NCBI GenBank assembly: GCA_036435485.1
Contig: CM071600.1
Location: 54,371,546-54,435,545 of the forward strand
Direction of reading: 5' to 3'
Source: Saposhnikovia divaricata
Taxonomy: Eukaryota > Streptophyta > Magnoliopsida > Apiales > Apiaceae
DNA: 64,000 bases
Shown: positions 10,710 through 33,449 of the stretch, one piece after another
How positions within the stretch are numbered: the first letter of the stretch is position 1
Layout: the number at the start of each line of letters is the position of its first letter
Notes under the pieces: generated by a model
What the model saw: only the letters and a program-made list of their open reading frames with translations
Database searches by the model: none
Told to the model about the DNA's origin: nothing
Program-made: the position numbers and the translations under genes

Positions 10710-10960
10710 TTGTAGTCAACATTTGTAACTTTTGATCGTAAATATTACGTTTATATTGTAATATTTATATTTATATGTCTGTGATATTTTTAAGATTATC
10801 AAAATTTTGTATATAATGAGAGTATTTTTTCAATTAATAATTAATGTAAATTATTTTTAAATTAATTTTTTTTATAGAAAATCATAAGAGACCAATCAAT
10901 TTTTAAGAATAATAGAAATTAATTTATCTATTACAGTACTTTTATATAAAAATTTATAAA

Positions 10961-10988
10961 CCGCGCGAAGCGCGGATAAGTTGGCTAG
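10961..10988 (+). mobile_element. Helitron 3' terminus (hairpin + CTAG)
   Basis: The stem CCGCGC-GAA-GCGCGG (10961-10975) is followed 9 nt later by CTAG (10985-10988) and then T. This is the standard Helitron 3' end: a short GC hairpin about 10 nt before CTRR, inserted between A and T. The 5' TC end was not located, so the element's length is unknown. No Rep/helicase coding is visible upstream, so it is non-autonomous. Confidence 0.85.
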
Positions 10989-11469
10989 TCTCATTAAAAA
11001 AATATTATATCTCTACCCTATATATATCTGATTTAATGTTTTTGAACTTCGGATTATATAGTCTGCGGCTTGATATCCTCGTTGTGTTATTATTATGTTT
11101 TTGTTCAGAATTCATATTAACTTAGTGAATGTGTAATCAACAAATTAGAAGATTATTTTGTTTGAATTTCAATTTTAACCAACATGTAGATTAGCACAGC
11201 AGCCTACAAACATTTGCATAGCAAACCTACAAAAGATTTTCAATATTAGCGCTGCCAGCCTACGAAAGCAGTTCAGTACAACCAGTCAATCAATGACCCA
11301 GAACTACTGTAAATGGTATGAGAAAAAATGTTGAAAGATTGCAAGATATGTTATCAACGGAGCATGCAATTTTAGTTATGTATGTAAGGAAGAAAAAAGC
11401 AAAACCTCCTCTGGAAATGGCTAAATTGACATAATTCTACACAAAATGACCTTACTAGCACCCAAGGAA
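10989..11469. other. Intergenic DNA downstream of DCP1
   Basis: About 480 bp with no gene recognised. The part nearest 11469 should include the DCP1 3' UTR and polyadenylation region (the gene runs leftwards). Confidence 0.4.
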
Positions 11470-11484
11470 CCCCCCCCCCCCCCC
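11470..11484 (-). repeat. Poly-G run (15 G) in DCP1 3' UTR
   Basis: Fifteen consecutive C on the plus strand, so G15 in the DCP1 mRNA, starting 16 nt after the stop codon. A run this long could form a G-quadruplex. It is also a place where assemblies make length errors. Confidence 0.9.
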
Positions 11485-11500
11485 AACTGCTTTAAAGTAG

Positions 11501-14500
11501 TCACGAACGATGGACTTTCAGCAATGCTTGATGAAACATGTCAATAAATTGATTGTCCTGGCACAAGGCAAAACCAAAAGGAAATTAGAAAGAAAACTAT
11601 TGCTCATAAAATATCCGAATTTCCTTCTGCATGAAACAAAAATGTAACCGAGAAAATGATGAAAGACGAGTAAAGTAAGCATTGAAAAAAATACGATGTT
11701 GCCAAAGTTGAGCATTGAAAAACATACGATGTTGCCAAAGTTGAGCATTAAAAAAAAAAGACGATGTTGCCAAAGTTTGTCTCAATTTGATTGTTTCATC
11801 TCTAGAATCTCTACATATAGATGCTACAGTCACCTATGAATGATGTTCTGGAAATATATACATTCTTGGGAAGAAAAAAACACATTTCTTAAACCTTTTT
11901 TTCTGAAAGCTAAAAAGGCGTAAGTGGCAACAAGCATGCAATGTCAGTTATGCTACTTAAATTAGCTATAATGTAAAGGATATAGAAGGAAAAGGGTAAG
12001 CGGTTTTGTATAATATAACAACATAACATATGAACTCATATACAACAAAATATTTAAAAATTAACAGAATCATATGAGTAGATGAGACAAGGAGGTGGAC
12101 ATACCTGAACAAGCACTAAAAGCGCATCACGGACTTGATCTCTGCTTAGTGGTCCATAATTTGCAGGTGGTATCGAACTAGGAGTTAAAGATATTGGTGG
12201 GGTAGGCGGTGGAAAAGGTTGAAGCAAGGGAGTTCCATGTGATCGCTGTGTATTTAGGGAAGGCTGCAGGGGGGCAGCAAGCATAGATGGAGATGTAAGT
12301 GGTGTGAGCAGTAGAGAAGAGGAAGAAGGGGTTGTTACGAAAGAAGAGGGTTTGAGAAGATTGGAAACATGATTGCTGCTACTAAATGAATAAGGAATAT
12401 CATGAAGCGGCCTTGGAGAAGAAGATGCAAGAGGTAGAGATGGAGTTTTTACAGCTGGTGCAGGAGAAGGGGCAGCATTAGGAATGCGAGAAGATAAAGG
12501 AACTGTAGACATTTGTCCAGAACTCATGATATTTGAAGTATTCTGTCCTACATTCATAGCTGTCTGCAGAAACAAAGTTATTGCCACAGATAGAATCCAT
12601 TAGATGTGTGCTCAAACTCAAGGCATGAATGCATGAACATGATAACATAGAGAGAAATTCTAGTGGAGCCAAAAGACGCACTTTTAGACCAATTTGGAAC
12701 AGAAAAATATTTAATAATAACCCAATTACACCTGACAGACTCTGTTGTGAAATTGTATAAGCTTACTCAACATAAATACATAATCATGTAAAAATCATAT
12801 GATCATGTTGAGAACAAGTTTTCTATAAGGTCAATTACAAAAAATTTAGATACTGATGCGCACATTTGCCTCCACTGAGGCTCAAACCCTTGACTTTTGG
12901 TTACTAAGGACGACGTATATCTGCTAGGCTTAGCCTTTGCAGATATATTCCTTGAATTTAAATACCTTTAACACTAAGGTATCAGTTTTTGATTTTTTTC
13001 GGCAAAGATAGATATTTGAAAGAAGGAAAGGAAGAGAAATTATAAAATGTCTACATTTTGTACGTATATTGCATACGGAAACCTGTTTGAAGGAAAGGAA
13101 GAGAAATTATAAAATGTCTACATTTTGTACGTATATTGCATACGGAAACCTGTTTGTCTTCTCCTGTTTTTTTTAACTTGAAAGTAAAAGGCAAAATAAT
13201 GTTTTCAAATTTTATCTTCAATACTGACTAGAAGACCAGCGTACTTATATTTAAGTTGATAACAACCATAGATGTGATGGAGTATGCTGTAATTAGTTAT
13301 CCGGGTTAAATGTAGATCAACTTCCTTCAAACGGTTTAGATTGGTTAATTTAAGAATTATTAATAATTAGTAGAATACTTACACTGAAGAAGTTCACAAA
13401 GGACGGATCATCAGGTACATCTGTAAAAGTAAATGCATTAAAAGATGGTTCTAGCGGCCCTTCAATCACGGCGGAGGTTGGTACTGCTTCCAGTTCCTCA
13501 AACTCACTAAAAGATATGAAACCATTTAAAGATAGGATGAAGAGAAATGAAACTAAAAACTAGAAATGATACTTATGCTCTAAAACAAGAAACCACCAAG
13601 AATTCGAGGGTGCAACCAAATTCCATGAAAACATACCTACATGTTTTTGGATATAGATCATTGCAAGCACACTCAAATTTAGGGGCCCGGACGTATAGAT
13701 GACCAAGCAATTTAATGAGGAAAAAAAATTAAGACAGACTGCCAAGTTTAGGCCAATAAGTGCATGCCTCTACATCAAAGAAGCAGCCATTACCTTTTGT
13801 TTGATGATACTTTAGGCTTGGGAGGAATCTTTGCATATGCACCGAGTATCCTGAAAACAGAAAAGATAGATGTAAAATAGGCAAAAAAAATCCACCATAC
13901 AATAGATATCAGTATGCATCCTATTTTATCGAGTGACGGAAAAAGAAAAAAAAACATCTGTTTAAGCTGATCTTCCTATAAGGTAGCTCTGCGGCATACA
14001 AATCCGAGAGCAGAAGCCTAAAAGTATGTAAAAAATATATATGTATTTTGGTACAATTTGAAAACATAAATAGATACTTCCTATTTATGTCTTTACTTCG
14101 AACTTCACAAGATCTAATCTTCCTGCATTCTCTCATGTACAGATCAGAGAGCTAAAGTAGCTAAAACATAAATTTGACAGTATATTTGACATGCTATCAC
14201 GACTAATTTGATGATAATTCCAGCTCTTGTGCGAACTAGCCCAACCTAGAGAAGATACAAGAAGCACATGTCTGCATATAGTAAATTTCAGAAAGTGGCA
14301 GACAAAGTGAAAATGGAGGACCTTGTAAATAAATTGGCAACATCCTCACATTCGCGTGAATTATAAAACCAGATACCATTGACTTCCTGGTCTGCATTGC
14401 GATACAGAAGATATGGAACTTGAACTTCAAACTCAAAATCTCCAAGGAGATTTTCCACAAGATTTTCTGTTGACAATGAAAAAGATGTTAAGCAAACCCG

Positions 14501-16512
14501 CACTATGGTGCACAGATACATGTATTCCACATTTTTTGTTGGTGGGTGCATGCATATAGATAGATATACCTGTTTCCCTATGCAAAACATACAATGTTCA
14601 CCAACACATCTGTCTGCTTATTGCTTACTCCATCATTAAACATGACATTATATGACAGAACCCCTGAGTTATAATCTACTAAAATCTTTGGTAGATTAAC
14701 ACTCTTCAAGCACATTTTACAAAAAAAAAATCCCCTCCTTTTTGCAAAAAAAAAAAAAAAAAAAAAACAACAACAACATTTACATATACTGGATAAGATG
14801 AACATTTATTCATTATAGTTTAAATTTATTAATCAGGGTTATTTTTAGTTCTAAGCTTGAACATATATGTTTCTATTATGATTGTCAAGTAAACGTTCTT
14901 GCAAGAAATATATGAAAATTACATTAATAAAATGTATGTGGTATTGGTACAGGCTTACTGAAATAGGGAAAAATAAATTTCTTGACAATTTTTTTATGAA
15001 AAAATCGAGCTAAAGTATCCTGATAACTTACCAGTTTTCTATTCGAAATACAGTATGTGCAAAGTGGTGACTAGAAGAGCCAAAAAAGATGGATGGAGTT
15101 AAGAGTATGATGCAAAACATAAACTAATATATTGAGAACATTTGGGAAAACTTGTATAACTTGTCATTAAAACCGTCACAAACAGTATTAAAAAACTGAC
15201 CTGTATTTCGCCGGTTCATGACTATAAATTGGAATCGCGGTTGCGTATTCCTACAATTGGAAGCCAAAATTGATATTAGGCCTTATGCGCGCCAAAAGTA
15301 ATAGAATCGAATTCAAAAAGGCAGCCTCTAATTGCCCAAGCCAGCCACGTATAATGAAAAAATCAAAACAAAGTAGACACCAACACAGTCATTCGATAGT
15401 TGAAACTTATATCTTTGTCCTTGAAATCATGACAAAGAAGATATATGATTTTCCACTCAAATTTACAGTTCCACTTATCATAATCCATGAATACTTTAAA
15501 TACCAATACGTAAACTACCTCTTGACAACAAAAAGAGACCCTTCAACATCCTTGCGGCCCTGGAATTAAAACAAGAAACATGTTATAAGGAGGAATCTAA
15601 ACAAAATAACCAAATGCATCAACACAGGGCTGGATATGACCAAAAAAAAAAAAATTATGTACATGTGTGTAACTGTGTAAGGCTGTAGCCGCTTTTACTA
15701 TCCCTAGTCCCCATAAAACCAATCTCTTATATTCCATTTGTCAATTTACTTGTATACTATAGCCATTAGCATATGTTGTTTTCTTATTGCTCCCTTTCAC
15801 AGTCCATAGCCAACCCAATCAAACTATAAACTACTTGTATGATATAGCCATTAGCATATGTTGTCTTTTTATTGCTCCCTTTAACAGTCCATATCCAACC
15901 CAATCAAAATATAAACTTACGCACCAATTAGGGAAAAAACACTCAACATTTACAACCCTGCTTGTCGCACCATCATCGTATGAGTTACAACTTACAACAC
16001 TATTAAAATCTCAAAGCAAAAGACCCGAAATACAAGTCCAAGTCACTTGATTATCACCGTCTCTTCAATAAACCAACCCCCGAAAACAAGACAAGCACGA
16101 AACAATCAACCTAAATATGACTAGCTCATTTTTATTTCTCTACTCGACACATTTACGAACACGTAAAACGCCTAGAACCCCAAAACTAACAACACAAAGT
16201 ACACCGAAATTAGGTAAAGAACATACATGACCTTAATTTAAAAAACCATTAATATATAAATTACACAATCAAATCAAACAAGAAAGAAAAGCAAAAAAGA
16301 GCAAAAATAAAGCAGAAATAACAATAGTTGGAAAAGGCAATAAGCATTACCCATTGATTAAGATGAATATCGAAAGCATAAAGAGTGACATGAGCTGCAG
16401 TGATTAATATTTGTTCAATGTAAGGGTCCATACGCTGTAGTACTGTTAAATTCAGCACTTTTGTGCTGTGTTGGTCTAGATTAGGCATCAATTTTCCGCT
16501 CCGATTCGACAT
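11501..16512 (-). CDS. DCP1: mRNA-decapping co-factor DCP1
   Basis: Activator of the DCP2 decapping enzyme in cytoplasmic P-bodies (5'-3' mRNA decay). Coding exons, minus strand: 16512-16351, 15559-15519, 15250-15201, 14466-14322, 13850-13794, 13506-13383, 12563-12105, 11557-11501; all phases join, giving 1095 nt and 364 aa, close to the plant DCP1 length. The N-terminal EVH1 domain is complete: LNLTVLQRMDPYIEQILITA (exon 1), RKDVEGSLFVVKR (exon 2), QPRFQFIVMNRRNT (exon 3) and NLVENLLGDFEFEVQVPYLL with NGIWFYN (exon 4). A Ser/Pro-rich linker with LLQPFPPPTPP follows. The tiny last exon encodes DNQFIDMFHQALLKVHRS, the conserved C-terminal trimerisation helix. Most splice sites are GT-AG consensus; the exon 4 donor (AAG|GTCCTC) is weak. 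AAACCCTA lies at 16535-16542 just before the ATG. Confidence 0.95.
12855..12955 (-). mobile_element. Possible tRNA-derived SINE fragment in DCP1 intron 6
   Basis: The minus strand has a B-box-like GGGTTTGAGCCTC about 50 nt after a weak A-box-like GGCTAAGCCTAGCAG. No tail or target duplication was identified, so this is only a candidate. Confidence 0.25.
13022..13155. repeat. Perfect 67-bp tandem duplication in DCP1 intron 6
   Basis: Units 13022-13088 and 13089-13155 read the same throughout by eye, so the duplication is recent. It lies well inside the intron and should not touch splice sites. Confidence 0.92.
15751..15920. repeat. 85-bp tandem duplication upstream of DCP1 exon 2 (intron 1)
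   Basis: The block starting TGTATACTATAGCCATTAGC (15751) is repeated from 15836 with about 8 substitutions. It is older than the duplication in intron 6. Confidence 0.88.
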
Positions 16513-16969
16513 TGAATTGGATCCGAATCGACATAAACCCTACCCGGTTTTTGTGTGTGTATAAAATGACGACGGAGGGGGATAATAGTGATTAGTGATC
16601 AATTTATTTGGCGGGGGTGTTGGGGTTTTTATTTTTTTTATTATTTTCGGAGTCTCGTAATGGTGTTTGAATTCGAAAGTGGACTCGGGCCGTTTGGGTT
16701 TTTGTTTAATGGGCTTGTTGACTATATAAGGGAGCCCAAATACTCACTAAATTCATAACTTAGTTCAAATGCCCATCCATATGAAAGTTCCGTATGAAAG
16801 TTAGGGCAAAGGCAACTCGCTGAAAAAATTGAAAATTATTTTGGTTATTAGACAGGTCGCCTCTTTAAAGCAATCTCCAAAAGTGTATTAAATTATTTTA
16901 AAAAACATAAAATATTTGACTTTTAGTAATTCTAAAAATAAAATTTGAAGAAAATCCTAAAGTATCCTA
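16513..16969. promoter_or_regulatory. DCP1 upstream region
   Basis: Expected to hold the DCP1 5' UTR and promoter (minus direction). The first 130 bp contain AAACCCTA and GT-rich text. No unambiguous TATA box was seen on the minus strand. A plus-strand TATATAAG lies near 16723, of unknown use. Confidence 0.35.
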
Positions 16970-17048
16970 AAGCAAACGAGTACCAATTATCCCCTAGTTT
17001 GCTTAGTATTATCCTAAAGCAAACTAGGGGATAATCGGTAGTTTGCTT
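16970..17048. repeat. Long perfect-type hairpin (about 33-bp arms, 12-nt loop)
   Basis: Arms 16970-17004 and 17017-17048 are complementary over about 33 bases with three or four mismatches, including the uninterrupted core ATTATCCCCTAGTTTGCTT. It lies just inside the segment ending at the Helitron terminus at 17410. It could be a foldback insertion or an RNA hairpin precursor. Confidence 0.85.
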
Positions 17049-17383
17049 GTTTGGTTCAACCAACCGTTAAAAAAATTGGACGGTTAAATTTTTAGTAAAT
17101 AGATGATAACCGTTATATTTAATAATAAAGAATATTCTAGATCTAAATATCTCTTCAAAAGATCCAAGATTCGAATCCCGTCAACAACAAATTTACATTA
17201 AGATTTTATATTATTAGTTTTAAACAGTACATGTCACTTAAACAATACATATCATTTATTAAATAACTATTATTATTACCATTAATTTTATTAATTAATA
17301 TTACAAAGTTAAATTATATCCATAATAAATTATTATACTCTATTTTGTTTAATCATATAATTTTAAAAATATTTAAAAATAAT

Positions 17384-17410
17384 CCATGCTTTGCACTGGC
17401 TATAAGCTAG
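17384..17410 (+). mobile_element. Helitron 3' terminus, second element
   Basis: The imperfect hairpin CCATGCTTTGCACTGG (17384-17399) is followed by CTATAAG and CTAG (17407-17410), then T. This matches the plant Helitron 3' end with a decayed stem. GATTCGAATCCCG near 17170 and AT-rich text upstream are probably internal. The 5' end was not found. Confidence 0.75.
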
Positions 17411-17594
17411 TATGAACTAAAATGGCAAGTTTTGAGGAAAATATTAATTCCATAGTAAGATTTTTGTTTCCAGAGCAATCTACTATAAAAAGACAAAATT
17501 GCCTTTATTTTTGTGAATGCAGGGTGCTAGACTTGGTTTAAAAGAAGGGAATTTTATCTTTTTACAAACTTACCGTTTTTCATTCTTCCTCTAA

Positions 17595-17958
17595 GAGCAT
17601 CTCCAAGAGTCTCTCTATTCTAGCTCTTAACTGAAAAAATGAGGAGAGACAATGAAAATGTTGCTCCAAGAGACTCTTAGCGGCTCTTAAAAACAATAAG
17701 AGCCACTTCTCTCTCCTCAATTCTAAGAGCCACTAGTTGCTCTTAACTTGTATTTTAATAATAAAATATACACGTCCACCAATTATTGCACAACTTTTGT
17801 TATAGTGGGGTTAATTTATGAATAAATTATAAATAAAGAGTTAATATAATGAGGATTGTTGGAGTTTGACACATAAACCAATGTAATACGTAACTTGCAA
17901 AGTGCCATTTATTTATATTATTTTGAAGAGTGAATGTAGGAATATCTTGGAGATGCTC
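17595..17958. mobile_element. PIF/Harbinger-type MITE (GAGCATCTCCAA ends)
   Basis: 364 bp with terminal inverted repeats GAGCATCTCCAAGAG / CTTGGAGATGCTC, flanked by TAA on both sides (17592-17594, 17959-17961). A TWA duplication and GC-rich short TIRs are typical of Tourist-like MITEs mobilised by PIF/Harbinger transposases. No coding capacity. Confidence 0.85.
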
Positions 17959-18406
17959 TAATACCTCAAGTTATAAATGAACTGATTATTTAACATGGAT
18001 CAAATAGAAACCAAAATTAAAATAGAAACTAATCTAAGCCCTTAGATCAATCTAATCTAATGACCCCCTAGTGTGAACACATAGGATCAAAATACACCCT
18101 CCCACACATGATTTTAGCAAATCCTCTCCGTTTTTAATTTGATTTTTCCCGTCAGTACTTTTTTTTTTTGAAATCCGACTTTATTGTATTTTTTGCCATC
18201 TCCCAACGATCGATTTGCAATACTAGTTTAAGAAGGTTTCTATTAGTGAGAAGTGTTAGAATATTAATATAAGATCCTAGAATATTAATATAAGATCCTC
18301 ATAAGGCTTTCTTTAAATGAGCTAGCGTCAAGAACACAATAAAAGTGAAATTACAATATCCATTTAAAGGCAAAAATCAAAATAATCAAATTCAGTACGA
18401 AGGCAT

Positions 18407-18582
18407 ATGAAAATGTTGCTCCAAGAGACTCTTAGTGGCTCTTAAAAACAATAAGAGTCACTTCTCTCTCCTCAATTCTAAGAGCCACTAGTTGCTCTTA
18501 ATTTATATTTTAATAATAAAATATACACGTCCACCAATTATTGCACAACTTTTGTTATAGTGGGGTTAATTTATGAATAAAT
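18407..18582. repeat. Internal fragment of the 17595-17958 MITE
   Basis: Matches 17652-17827 with only a few differences but lacks both TIRs. It ends abruptly at an (AT)n tract. It is a duplicated internal fragment rather than a transposed copy. Confidence 0.88.

Positions 18583-18583
<1 letters not shown>

Positions 18584-18619
<36 letters not shown>
18584..18619. repeat. (AT)n microsatellite
   Basis: About 36 bp of uninterrupted AT dinucleotides at the end of the MITE fragment. Confidence 0.95.
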
Positions 18620-18622
<3 letters not shown>

Positions 18623-18882
18623 GAGGATAACGGGAGTTTAGGTGACGCTCTAATATCGTCGAGAAGCCTACCAAAGTTTGTTAGAAAATGTGGGAAAATT
18701 TTAATATTTAACTAGCGTTTAAGGATACTTAAAAATAGTATTATACTTTTTAGTAAAAAAAAAGTATTATATTTAAAAATATTATACAATTTTTTGGGAC
18801 GCTCAAATTAAATAAATATGTGAATTAAATTGATGCAAAGCTGATTACTACGTGATGAATCATGATAGAGTATATTTTTATA

Positions 18883-20130
18883 GGGAAAATGAATTTTTTT
18901 ATCACTGAACTATTGTCCTTTTTAGAAATTTACCACTCAACTATGAATTTTTCTTTTTTAGTCACTAAACTTAGGTTTGGATTTTGTTTTACTCACTAAA
19001 CTTAGGTTCGGATTTGATTATTAGCATTATGTTGGGTTTTTTTACTCACTAACCTTAGGTTCGGAGTAAAAAAGTCAGTTGATACTTTAATACTTAGAAA
19101 TGATGCATTATAGAGAACAATTTGTTAAACTTTAATACTTGAAAATGATGCATTAAACTTTATCTTGAAAATAAATCGATTAAATTTAATAAGATAAAGT
19201 CTACATTAAACTTTATCTTGAAAATAAATCGATAAATTTTAATAAGATAAAGTCTGCATTAATTGTATCTTGAAAATAAATCGATAAAGTTTAATAAGAT
19301 AAAGTTATCCTCTCTAATGATTTATCTTTACAGTTAAACCTCGATGAATGAATACGCTTGAGATCGAAATTTTTTATTCATTAATCGAGGTCAAAAATAC
19401 ACTATCTCTATTATGTATGGACAGGCAAAAAAATTAATAAGGTTATTCGTTTAACGAACATTCATTTATCGATTATTTACTATATCTTAAAAATTATAGT
19501 AAGAGGGATCGATTCCCTAAGCTCGTTACCGAATCGACTCGGCTCGGGTCGTAATGAACTCGAGTTCGGCAAGAAAAAAAGCTCGTTAAGGTAATCAAGC
19601 TCAAGTTCGATTCGGTACAAAAATTAATGTATATATAGATGATATTAAAGATAATATTAAAGATAATACAAGTAAAAAATTAATGTGTATATAGATGATA
19701 TTAAAGATAATACAAGTAAAAAATTAATGTATATATAGATGTATTAAAGATAATACAACATCTTTAGATCTGTTGCACGTAAAAAGTATTCAAGACATTA
19801 AAAATATTAATTAATAATTTTTTAATGGAGTACAAAAATACCATATTTGAATTTTTGGATGTAATAAAAAAGATTAGGGATGAGTTTCATATAAATTTAA
19901 ATTTATTAGAATTATTTTTTATAAAAGTGTAATAAATATTTTTATGATTATGAAGGAATTATTAATTTATGCTAATAATTAACATAATGCTAATAATCAA
20001 ATCTGAACCTAAGTTTAGTGAGTAAAACAAAACTGAACCTAAGTTTAGTGACTAAAAAAGAAAAATTCATAGTTGAGTGGTAGATTTCTAAAAAGGTCAA
20101 TAGTTCAGTGACAAAAAAATTTATTTTCCC
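18883..20130. mobile_element. Long-TIR DNA transposon, copy 1 (1.25 kb, non-autonomous)
   Basis: Ends are inverted repeats of about 155 bp, starting GGGAAAATGAATTTTTTT and including CACTGAACTATTG and TTTTAGTCACTAAACTTAGG. The centre has three about-56-bp repeats of AAATAAATCGATAAA..TAAGATAAAGTC (19150-19310) and a GC-rich patch with GGCTCGGGTCG near 19540. No transposase ORF. A highly similar copy lies inverted at 45974-47210. The long TIRs suggest a Mutator-like or foldback element, but no target duplication was found at either copy. Confidence 0.82.
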
Positions 20131-20140
20131 TTCTGAAAAT

Positions 20141-20847
20141 TAGGGCTGGAAAACGGATCGATAATACGGATACGGATACAGCTATATCCGAATCCGAATC
20201 CGTTTTTTACAACCATATCCGTATCCGAATCCGGGAATATCCGAAAAAACTTTATCCGGATCCGAATTCGGCAAATATTATCCGGATACGGATAATATCC
20301 GGATCCGAATCCGTTTTGCAAAAAAAGATTTTTTTTTTTGTGAAATTTGCATTATTATAAAAAATAGGCATATTTTGCAAAAAAAACAAAAACAAAAAAA
20401 TAGGCATATTAAAGAGATACTCGGTTCTAATTTACAAATTACAAAAATTATATACATTATCCAAATTTGCATATGCAAATTTATATCAAAATAACTTCAT
20501 TACACATTATTGTCTCTAAATAACTTTCAAATTCATCAAAAATAAGTGGGCCTATAACTATAAGTGTGTGTATAAAAATATATAAATGGGCTTATAACTA
20601 TAAATGGGTTTAAAATATATAATTATATATTATATATATTAAAAATATATTATATATAATTACTTTCGGATACGGATATTTTCGGATACGGATGCGCCTA
20701 TATCCATATCCGTATCCTAAACTCTCGGATTCAGATACGGATAATATCCGGTTGACTCCGGATACGGATAATATTCGCTTTTTTCCGGATACGAATACAG
20801 ATATTTCGGACGGATATCGGATTTTTCGGATTTTTTTTCCAGCCCTA
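20141..20847. mobile_element. hAT-type MITE with GGATAC-rich subterminal repeats
   Basis: 707 bp bounded by TAGGGCTGGAAAA and TTTTCCAGCCCTA, flanked by the 8-bp duplication CTGAAAAT (20133-20140 and 20848-20855). Both arms are dense in GGATACGGATAT / ATATCCGTATCC motifs, probably transposase-binding subterminal repeats. The 8-bp duplication and TAGGG TIR fit hAT. No coding. It inserted two bases beyond the end of the long-TIR element. Confidence 0.92.
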
Positions 20848-20950
20848 CTGAAAATATATATGAATAGATGGACATAAATTAGATTATATTTTATTTTATT
20901 AAGCTAGTTGAAGACAGAAGCTCAAAGCTACAACAAATGTCCCAGTTTTG

Positions 20951-31813
<10,863 letters not shown>

Positions 31814-31913
31814 TTCGGTTTCGGGTTCTACAAGTAAAAAAGAACTAGAGAATATTGTTTATAGGAGTTACTATTACTAATGATGTGGTACATCGTACTA
31901 ATGAATCTGTATA

Positions 31914-31923
31914 TTTATATTAT
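31914..31923 (-). promoter_or_regulatory. Candidate TATA box of the GMC/hydrolase gene
   Basis: The minus strand reads TATAAATATA about 100 bp before the ATG at 31813. Position and sequence are plausible, but no start site is known. Confidence 0.4.
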
Positions 31924-32032
31924 AAGCCCAAGTCTTTGTTCGATCAAAACCAATACCAGTTACAGATTCAGTTTTTGTTTCTTTCATAATCGTTAACGAC
32001 GTCCAAGTAAGTAAAACATGACCCGTATAAAG

Positions 32033-32238
32033 TGCCCGTTTGGCAAAACTTATTTTGAGGACTTATTGACTTATTTTCGGGTAAAAATTTTATATTTCGA
32101 TAAAAAAAATTTATACAAGTATTTAATGTATGTTTGAGATTCAATAAGTTGCAAAAATAAGTTGGAAAGTTAGGAATTTTAACTTTCAACTTAAAATAAG
32201 TTGACTTATTCTAGAAAATAAGTTCCCCCAACACACCC
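32033..32238. mobile_element. MITE family A, copy 2
   Basis: About 206 bp starting GCCCGTTTGGCAAAACTTATTTT and ending AAAATAAGTTCCCCCAACACACC, imperfect inverted repeats. Related along its length to 8817-9036. No target duplication was recognised here. It lies about 220 bp upstream of the GMC gene ATG. Confidence 0.7.
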
Positions 32239-33246
32239 AATATGGTTCCATAGAGTACTTAGAACTATAACTGTTTTTTTTTTTTAAACTGTCTTATTTT
32301 TGTCCAAAATCAATAAAGCAGAAGTGACTCAAACTTCCAACTCTACCGTGTAAACCATCCATAGAATAAATAAGTTATATACCTCTTATCTAATGATCTA
32401 GGGCTTAAGCACACTCAGCCCACCCTCTGGATCTGCCACTGGCTGGGACTGCTGTTTATTGTTGATATGTGTCATCTGTCAGAGCATAAGGCGTTGCGCT
32501 AAGTACTCTGGCATTGATCGTTTATGTGAGACTAAGCAGTGCGTAATACAACAAAAAGAAAATAAAATCTGCACAATGTGCAACCTTACTTCTGAATTTA
32601 GTTACTTTGAAGACACTTAGCCAAATTCCAGTATTATTTAGTATTTTTTTTCTATTTTAACAGCACTTTATAACATCTAATCAGAAACATACAGGTTTTT
32701 AAGATTCAATGACTCATATACACAATACACTCCAGGTCCAGGTCAGTTGTGCCCTGTAAAAGTGCAGGAGTTTGATACTTTCAAAATAAAGGTTCTAATT
32801 AGGTAATGCCCTGTGCAGCTATATTTTTTTGCATTGAACATTGTACTTGCTGTAATGAACTGAATCGAAATGACAATAATTATGTGCATTGAACATGTGA
32901 ACAATGAATGATTTTTTCCTTCGTTACTGTCAATGTGTGAAGTTGTAATTTTCATTGTAAAACAGTTGAAAGAGCGTGTAAGAAATTTTTGTATTAACAC
33001 CGTTCCTATTTTGTAACATGACATATACTAACTTTTAGATACTCAATATAATAGTTGAAGAGATGAAGCGGCTGTTTCTGTGGGATGTATGTCTGATTTA
33101 CATAACAATTAACACTTGATAATTACATCAATTAACCAAACAATTCACAAATTAACTTCTGTCCCTGGCAAAGCAAGATTGTTTACATTTTCATCACCTC
33201 AAAGGAGAAAATACTAATTTTTCAAGGCCAACTGGGACACTGATTC
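32239..33246. other. Intergenic DNA, no gene recognised
   Basis: AT-rich. Small ORFs lack recognisable motifs. Ends at the first copy of a 14-bp direct repeat (33233-33246). Confidence 0.4.
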
Positions 33247-33449
33247 TCTTTTTTAAAAAATGGGTTTTTTTCAAAAATACCCATGTTGCAGGAACTTTTT
33301 TCAAAAATACGGTTGCAACCTTTGCGACCTGGTTTGCAATACCAAATGCAACATTTGCAACCTCATCTGCAAGTTTAGATAGTATTTTTGAATATACTTT
33401 CAAAAAGTTGGGTATTTTTGTGAATATACCTCTTGCTGAATGTAGGGAG
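33247..33449 (-). mobile_element. Retroposon-like 203-bp insertion with 14-bp duplication
   Basis: Flanked by TGGGACACTGATTC at 33233-33246 and 33450-33463. On the minus strand the insert ends in an A-rich tail (CCCATTTTTTAAAAAAGA). A long duplication plus an A-rich tail fits a LINE-mobilised retroposon. Its body has several GTTGCAA/TTTGCAA motifs and is otherwise unrecognised; no tRNA-like boxes were seen. Confidence 0.55.

Noticed and set aside
17145..17190. tRNA gene suggested by GATTCGAATCCCG
   Set aside because: Only a B-box-like match; no cloverleaf can be built. It is more likely internal Helitron sequence.
18883..20130. CACTA transposon identity, because of CACTGAAC and CACTAAAC words near the ends
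   Set aside because: The words are internal to the TIRs; the ends are GGGAAAA, and there is no 3-bp duplication.
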